DNA from: Victivallales bacterium
GTDB lineage: Bacteria > Verrucomicrobiota > Lentisphaeria > Oligosphaerales > Oligosphaeraceae
Length of the DNA stretch: 18,125 nucleotides
Reading direction: 5' to 3'
Assembly: GCA_017431185.1 (NCBI GenBank)
Contig: JAFRLP010000647.1
Span: forward strand, 1-18,125
A model generated the notes under the pieces. That model searched no databases. It was not told where the DNA came from and saw nothing but the letters and a program-made list of their open reading frames with translations. This document shows, in pieces, positions 14,418-18,125 of this stretch. Within the stretch, counting starts at the first letter, position 1; each line of letters starts with the position of its first letter. Both the position numbers and the translations under genes were made by a program.

Positions 14418-15650
14418 ATGGCCGGTAAAACAGAGGAAACCGTCGTTGCGGCGGCGCGCCTGGAAAGTTATGCGCAGTTTGACGCAGTTCTGGCTGCTCT
14501 GCGGTCTGCCTTGTCGCATCTGGGGGGCATGTCCGCATTCGTGAAACCAGGGCAGCGTGTGCTGCTCAAGGTCAATCTGGTTGCGCCGTCGGCTCCTGAT
14601 TTGGCGGTGACGACACATCCGTCCATTGTCCGTGCCGCCATTCGGCTGGTGCGTGAGGCCGGTGGCCTGCCACGGGTGGGGGATGGCCCTGGCGTGGGAG
14701 ACACTGCGACCGCCGCGCGCGTATCGGGAATCGCCGCGGTTGTGGAGGAGGAGGGGGCGGAACTAGTCCGTTTTCAGGATACCGCATTATATGACAATGC
14801 GGAGAACGCCATACTGAAACGCCTCCCTCTGACCTCCGCCCTTCAGGATACGGATGTGCTCATCACCTTGCCGAAACTGAAGACCCACTGCCAAATGGCT
14901 TTCACTGGAGCCTTGAAGAACCAGTATGGCCTGATACCAGGCTCCGCCAAAGGACAGTACCACTTCCGTTTCCAGGACCGCGACAGGCTGGCCGATTTGA
15001 TGATCGACGTCAACCGCACGGCGCATCCCGCCTTGGCCATCATGGACGCGGTAATGGCCATGGAGGGGCCTGGCCCCAGCGGAGGAACCCCGCGTTATAT
15101 GGGGGTGCTGCTTTGCGGAGCCGATTTGGCGGCGGTGGATGCGGTGGCGTGCGCCGCCATCAATCTGCCCTTGTCCGAAGTGCCAGTCCAGCAGGCCGCC
15201 ATTCGCGCTGGCTTTGGCGTAAGCGACCTGGCGCGGATTCGGCTCTGCGGTCTCTCTTTGGAGGAGTTCAGGGTGCCGGACTTCCAATTGGTGAAGGCTC
15301 CCTTGAATATCATGCGGATTCTTCCCCTGCCGCAGTTTGCTCTGCGCTGGATTCGCAGTCAACTGGCTCCGCGCCCGCAAATCAATCCTGAAAAGTGTAT
15401 CAAATGCCGTCGGTGCGAACGAGGCTGCCCCGTCAAGCCTGCGGCAATAGAACCTGTTGCGGAAGGCGGTTCCAGGGTCAATGACCGCACCTGCATCCGC
15501 TGCTACTGCTGCCATGAATTCTGCCCAGTCAAGGCCATTGACCTGAAGAAGGGCATGCTGGCGCGATTGCTGAATCTGAGCACCTGGGCTGACCGCGCTT
15601 CACGGCTTTTGGGGCGGGTTGCCGCGCTTTTCCGCAGGGGCGGGCATTAG
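14418..15650 (+). CDS. DUF362 protein with C-terminal double 4Fe-4S ferredoxin domain
   Basis: A 410-residue protein. The ATG at 14418 is preceded by AAGAGG within the end of the upstream gene; a GTG at 14412 overlapping the upstream stop is an alternative start. Residues about 40-300 are the DUF362 domain: GQRVLLKVNLVAPSAPD, THPSIVRAAIRLVREAGG, VGDGPGVGD, DVLITLPKLKTHCQMAFTGA, NQYGLIPGSAKGQYHF and AIMDAVMAMEGPGPSGG are its typical blocks. Two CxxCxxCxxxCP motifs at 327-338 (CIKCRRCERGCP) and 359-370 (CIRCYCCHEFCP) should bind two 4Fe-4S clusters, so an electron-transfer role is expected. A final segment of about 35 residues is basic and may be an amphipathic membrane contact. The substrate and partner of DUF362 proteins are unknown. 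It forms a tight pair with the small membrane protein upstream and converges with the Rpn-family gene 24 bp downstream. Confidence 0.95.
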   Translation: MAGKTEETVVAAARLESYAQFDAVLAALRSALSHLGGMSAFVKPGQRVLLKVNLVAPSAPDLAVTTHPSIVRAAIRLVREAGGLPRVGDGPGVGDTATAARVSGIAAVVEEEGAELVRFQDTALYDNAENAILKRLPLTSALQDTDVLITLPKLKTHCQMAFTGALKNQYGLIPGSAKGQYHFRFQDRDRLADLMIDVNRTAHPALAIMDAVMAMEGPGPSGGTPRYMGVLLCGADLAAVDAVACAAINLPLSEVPVQQAAIRAGFGVSDLARIRLCGLSLEEFRVPDFQLVKAPLNIMRILPLPQFALRWIRSQLAPRPQINPEKCIKCRRCERGCPVKPAAIEPVAEGGSRVNDRTCIRCYCCHEFCPVKAIDLKKGMLARLLNLSTWADRASRLLGRVAALFRRGGH

Positions 15651-15674
15651 GGGCAACTCTGCCTCCAATCCAAG

Positions 15675-16373
15675 TCAGGTCTTCAGTAGATAATCCTGTG
15701 CTTCTTGATGGGGGAGGTGGTAATAGCGTTCCAGGTCAGAAAGTATTTCCTTGTCGGACAATCCCCGTCCCCTTTCGATGCGGATATGCGTACGAATGCC
15801 TTGTTTGACACCTTGTTTGACGCCTTGTTTGACGCCTGCCTTGACGCCCTCATCGTGGATTTCTGTTCTCCATTGGTCAGCCAAAGTCTTCATGTCAAAA
15901 GTCTCCTGTTCGTGTGGTATGTCAAAATGGTGTCCCGTAAGCAGGTTGATGCAATGGCCCGTGATGCAGCGCAAGCCTTGGAACGCCTCTGGATTCCGCT
16001 CCTGCAATTCCTGCACGGCCTTTCGTCCTCCGGAATATGCCTCTCCCACATAATTTAGCAGACAAAAGAGATTTTTCTCGTTGATGTTGCGAATTTTTGC
16101 CAAATCCTGCATGGGAACCAGGAGAGGCATCTGGTAGTCGGGGAGAAAACGGGTGATGCGAGGATCCACGTCCAGTTCCAGTTCGCGGAAGGAGAGTGGT
16201 GCTTTCCATGGCTTCTGACCGAGGTAAAGCACGATGGTGACGCAGGGCAGGAATTTGTCCCTCTTGCGGTATTTATAGAGGAACTCGCCAGCATTCTTGG
16301 CGGGCACCAATAGTTCTTGACCAGTTATCTTCTTGTATTGCTGGACAAGGTTCAGGGCGAACATGACAAGCAA
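15675..16373 (-). CDS. Rpn-family (PD-(D/E)XK nuclease) protein lacking its N-terminal nuclease half
   Basis: A 232-residue frame starting at TTG (16373), or 229 residues from ATG 16364. The sequence ALNLVQQYKKITGQE, then DKFLPCVTIVLYLGQKPWKAPLSF and the C-terminal GVKQGVKQGVKQGI tract, match the middle and C terminus of Rpn-family recombination-promoting nuclease/putative transposase proteins. In that family the first ~100 residues, carrying the catalytic Asp and E-x-Q/K motif, precede the ALNLVQQ-type segment; here a TAG stop lies just upstream, and no such sequence remains in the 160 bp up to the next gene. A strong ribosome site AAGGAGG (16386-16392) lies at the end of a palindromic element, 12 nt before the TTG and 21 before the ATG, so translation is possible. 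Either this is a decayed nuclease gene or a free-standing regulatory C-terminal part. Family assignment is fairly sure; activity as a nuclease is unlikely. Confidence 0.72.
   Translation of the reverse strand: MLVMFALNLVQQYKKITGQELLVPAKNAGEFLYKYRKRDKFLPCVTIVLYLGQKPWKAPLSFRELELDVDPRITRFLPDYQMPLLVPMQDLAKIRNINEKNLFCLLNYVGEAYSGGRKAVQELQERNPEAFQGLRCITGHCINLLTGHHFDIPHEQETFDMKTLADQWRTEIHDEGVKAGVKQGVKQGVKQGIRTHIRIERGRGLSDKEILSDLERYYHLPHQEAQDYLLKT
15799..15846. repeat. 12-bp tandem repeat encoding the GVKQ tract of the Rpn-family protein
   Basis: Four 12-bp units: CCTTGTTTGACA (15799-15810), CCTTGTTTGACG (15811-15822), CCTTGTTTGACG (15823-15834) and the degenerate CCTGCCTTGACG (15835-15846). On the - strand they encode GVKA-GVKQ-GVKQ-GVKQ. 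The copy number can change in units of four residues without a frameshift. Such Gly-x-x-x repeats are usual at this place in the family. Confidence 0.9.
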
Positions 16374-16385
16374 CAGCTATTCAGA

Positions 16386-16506
16386 CCTCCTTATCCACAA
16401 AACACAAATGAAGACCTGCTTCAGCGCGTTTTGAGAAGCAGGGGGCTCTTGCGGAATTTCAACCGCGCCTTTTGTGTATTTTGTGTATTTTGTGGATAAA
16501 AGGAGG
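16386..16506. mobile_element. MITE-like element with inverted ends containing DnaA-box nonamers
   Basis: The left end CCTCCTTATCCACAAAA continuing to CACAAA (16386-16408) is the inverted copy of the right end (16480-16506), apart from two 2-nt indels. Each end contains a perfect TTATCCACA nonamer (16391-16399 on +, 16491-16499 on -). Next to the right one are two more TTTTGTGTA units in tandem (16470-16487), giving a run of three 9-mers. Inside is a hairpin with an 8-bp perfect stem, CCTGCTTC/GAAGCAGG (16415-16442). There is no coding capacity. The layout fits a small non-autonomous repeat element; its outer flank supplies the AAGGAGG before the truncated Rpn-family gene. A DnaA-binding site is the alternative reading. 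Confidence 0.6.
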
Positions 16507-16531
16507 GTACTGAACAGTGATGGGCAGTCCA

Positions 16532-18124
16532 TTATTCCCTGCCAATGTCCCGGAAATATTCCTGGATTTGCCGCCGATAGCGTTCAGGTGGCGGGGAGAG
16601 ACGGCGGGACATGCGCTTTCGGCTTGACCGCAACTGCTCGCCAAGCATAGCCTCCAACACGGAATAAGCGTGGGAAATCTGCCGAAGCGTGAGCTGCCCA
16701 GGCTCTCCAGCCGCCAAGTCCCCGTCCAGGGACATTTCATTTGCCAGGGCCTGCAACTCCCTGTTCTGTGTGGCCTGGGCTGCCTCCTGTATGGTGTGTG
16801 CCGCCTGGCGCCGTCCCTCCTCCAGACGTTTTTGGGAACGTGCTTGGGACGGGTCTTTCGTGGCTGCGTCTATCTGGGCTGCCTGGCGTGCCAGTTCCTG
16901 GAGAAGCGCCCGCAGTTCCTGTTCGCTCAAGGCGGGGAGCGTTGACGCTGCCTCTCCAAGCCGTTCGGCCAACTCCTGGAGATAGTTGGCCGCATCGTTT
17001 TGTTCCTTGGCCGCACGGTCATAGCGCTGGTAGAGCAGGGCGTTGCGGGCACGTGTCTGGGAGCGTTCCAACCCCTTTGCCCTGCTTTGGGCAATGGCCT
17101 GGGAGAGGGCCTTGGCCGCCTCTGGGAATTCCTCCTGCAATTCAGAGGCGGACTCTGCCCCCGCGTCCAGAAGCTGTTTGGTCTTCTGCTCCACTTCCGC
17201 CTGACGGTCGCGGGCTGCTGCGTCCTTGCCGCTGTTCTGGGCGAGTTTTTCCGATGTCCGCGCCTCCTGCCGCTGCTGTTGGGCAAGTTGGTCGGCCTGT
17301 CTGGCCAATTGCGCGATGGCGTTGGCTGCCGCCTGGCGCACAGCGCCTTCCAACGCCTGAATTGCCGCTGCCAGGTTCATTTGGGCGCGCTGCCCGTGGA
17401 TGCCCCCCAGCCGTTTGTCGTTTTGCTGAAGGGCCTGGACTGCACCGTCCATCTCGGCTGTGGTGGCCTTCAGGCTTTCGGCGATGGCCTCCGTTGAGGG
17501 AATGGCGGACAACTGCCGCTGTACCTCCTCCACTTTGGTGCGCACATTGTCCTGCTTATCCGCCAGAGGCTGCGCAATGGTATCCTGCCTCCCCATGGCG
17601 GTATTGATTTCCCCTTGCTTCTGCTGGATTTCCCGCAGTTGGGCTAACGCCTGCTTCATCATCTGGCGTTCCTGGTGCGAGTTGCCATTTCCCTTGGCGT
17701 CCTGATTCCCCTGTTTCTGCTGCTCTTTGCCCTCCTGCTCTCCATCGCCTTGCTCGCCTTCGCCGCCAGAGGCTGCCGCCTGGGCGGCATTTTTCCGCAG
17801 TTCGCTGTCCAGGGCGACCAAGGCCGCCAGGCCGCGCTGCTGGGGGGCGAGACTCTCTTCCGCAAGTCGCTTTTCGGTGAGACGGGCGGACGTTCCGAAC
17901 TCCCGTGCAGCCTTGTCAAACAATTCAGGCACAGGTGGCTGGATGGGACTCCCCGCAGCCTGCTGGATTTCCGTGAAACGTTTGCGTATCTGCATCTCCA
18001 GTTCATTCAGCGAGGCAGTCAGTTCACCGATGGTGCGTGTGCGCAGTTCACCATCCTCCATGGCCAGGGCGTCCCAAGTCAGGCGGAGCAGTCTGCGGGC
18101 CTCCGCCAGCAGGTCTTCAATGTC
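16532..18124 (-). CDS. Long Gln/Ala/Glu-rich coiled-coil protein, C-terminal part
   Basis: The frame is open to the right edge of the window, so the start is missing; 530 residues are visible. The sequence is almost entirely helical heptad-type, rich in Ala, Gln, Glu and Arg, broken by a low-complexity Gly/Glu/Gln/Asn linker at about residues 119-149 of the visible part (for example GGEGEQGDGEQEGKEQQKQ). The C terminus, PPPERYRRQIQEYFRDIGRE, resembles the ending of coiled-coil/DUF4175-like proteins found near MoxR, DUF58 and von Willebrand-A genes in Planctomycetes and relatives, where membrane segments lie N-terminal to the coils. That comparison is from memory and could be wrong. The gene would run ahead of the Rpn-family gene in the same direction, but the palindromic element between them argues against a simple operon. 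Confidence 0.85.
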   Translation of the reverse strand, partial: DIEDLLAEARRLLRLTWDALAMEDGELRTRTIGELTASLNELEMQIRKRFTEIQQAAGSPIQPPVPELFDKAAREFGTSARLTEKRLAEESLAPQQRGLAALVALDSELRKNAAQAAASGGEGEQGDGEQEGKEQQKQGNQDAKGNGNSHQERQMMKQALAQLREIQQKQGEINTAMGRQDTIAQPLADKQDNVRTKVEEVQRQLSAIPSTEAIAESLKATTAEMDGAVQALQQNDKRLGGIHGQRAQMNLAAAIQALEGAVRQAAANAIAQLARQADQLAQQQRQEARTSEKLAQNSGKDAAARDRQAEVEQKTKQLLDAGAESASELQEEFPEAAKALSQAIAQSRAKGLERSQTRARNALLYQRYDRAAKEQNDAANYLQELAERLGEAASTLPALSEQELRALLQELARQAAQIDAATKDPSQARSQKRLEEGRRQAAHTIQEAAQATQNRELQALANEMSLDGDLAAGEPGQLTLRQISHAYSVLEAMLGEQLRSSRKRMSRRLSPPPERYRRQIQEYFRDIGRE

Positions 18125-18125
18125 C

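Noticed and set aside
15799..15846. CRISPR-like short repeat array
   Set aside because: Units are 12 bp, directly adjacent without spacers, and encode the in-frame GVKQ tract of the Rpn-family protein.
16386..16506. Replication origin based on paired DnaA boxes
   Set aside because: Only two perfect boxes, no dnaA, dnaN, gidA or similar neighbours and no clear AT-rich unwinding region; the inverted-end layout fits a small repeat element better.
16741..17607. Pro-rich 288-codon open frame on the + strand
   Set aside because: It is the complement of the Gln/Ala coiled-coil gene; Pro/Trp/Arg-rich composition is typical of an antisense shadow.

Overview
The window looks like a chromosome segment from a Lentisphaerae/Verrucomicrobia-type bacterium, probably Victivallis-like. 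The lineage call is inference. It rests on high-GC coding sequence, two pseudopilins with an [13 protein letters not shown] core and a C-terminal H-X9-D motif, each next to a very large secreted carbohydrate-active protein, plus a DUF4838 protein, a ceramidase-like hydrolase, a GntR-LacI-type sensor regulator, an Rpn-family protein and a long Gln/Ala-rich coiled-coil protein.

Region A (1-5645, + strand) is a tandem arrangement: the 3' end of a large GH123/DUF6067-like gene, a pseudopilin, and a complete paralogue of the first gene. The two large genes share near-identical 3' parts up to the stop codon.

Region B (12459 down to 5809, - strand) reads as one operon. It starts at a consensus-like sigma70 promoter and encodes a GntR-type regulator with a LacI-like sensor, a second pseudopilin, a 1041-residue DUF4838 protein with carbohydrate-binding-like N-terminal repeats, and a ceramidase-like hydrolase keeping all four zinc-ligand motifs. 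TGCAACC sites flank the promoter, and palindromes lie in two of the gaps. The set looks like a sugar-responsive unit for breaking down a complex glycan or glycolipid, with a pilin-like subunit perhaps helping export or surface display.

Region C (12538-15650) holds a REP/BIME-like inverted hairpin pair, a LacI-family regulator on the - strand, and, divergently, a small membrane protein followed by a DUF362 protein with two 4Fe-4S motifs. Both divergent transcripts have a recognisable promoter.

Region D (15675-18125, - strand) holds an Rpn-family protein that lacks its nuclease half, a ~120-bp element with inverted ends containing two perfect DnaA-box nonamers, and the 3' part of a coiled-coil gene that runs off the window.

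The most notable themes are the repeated pairing of a pseudopilin with a giant secreted hydrolase, the two palindromic repeat elements, and the candidate autoregulated promoter of the operon. No gap exceeds about 260 bp; no tRNA, rRNA, CRISPR array or complete insertion sequence was seen.
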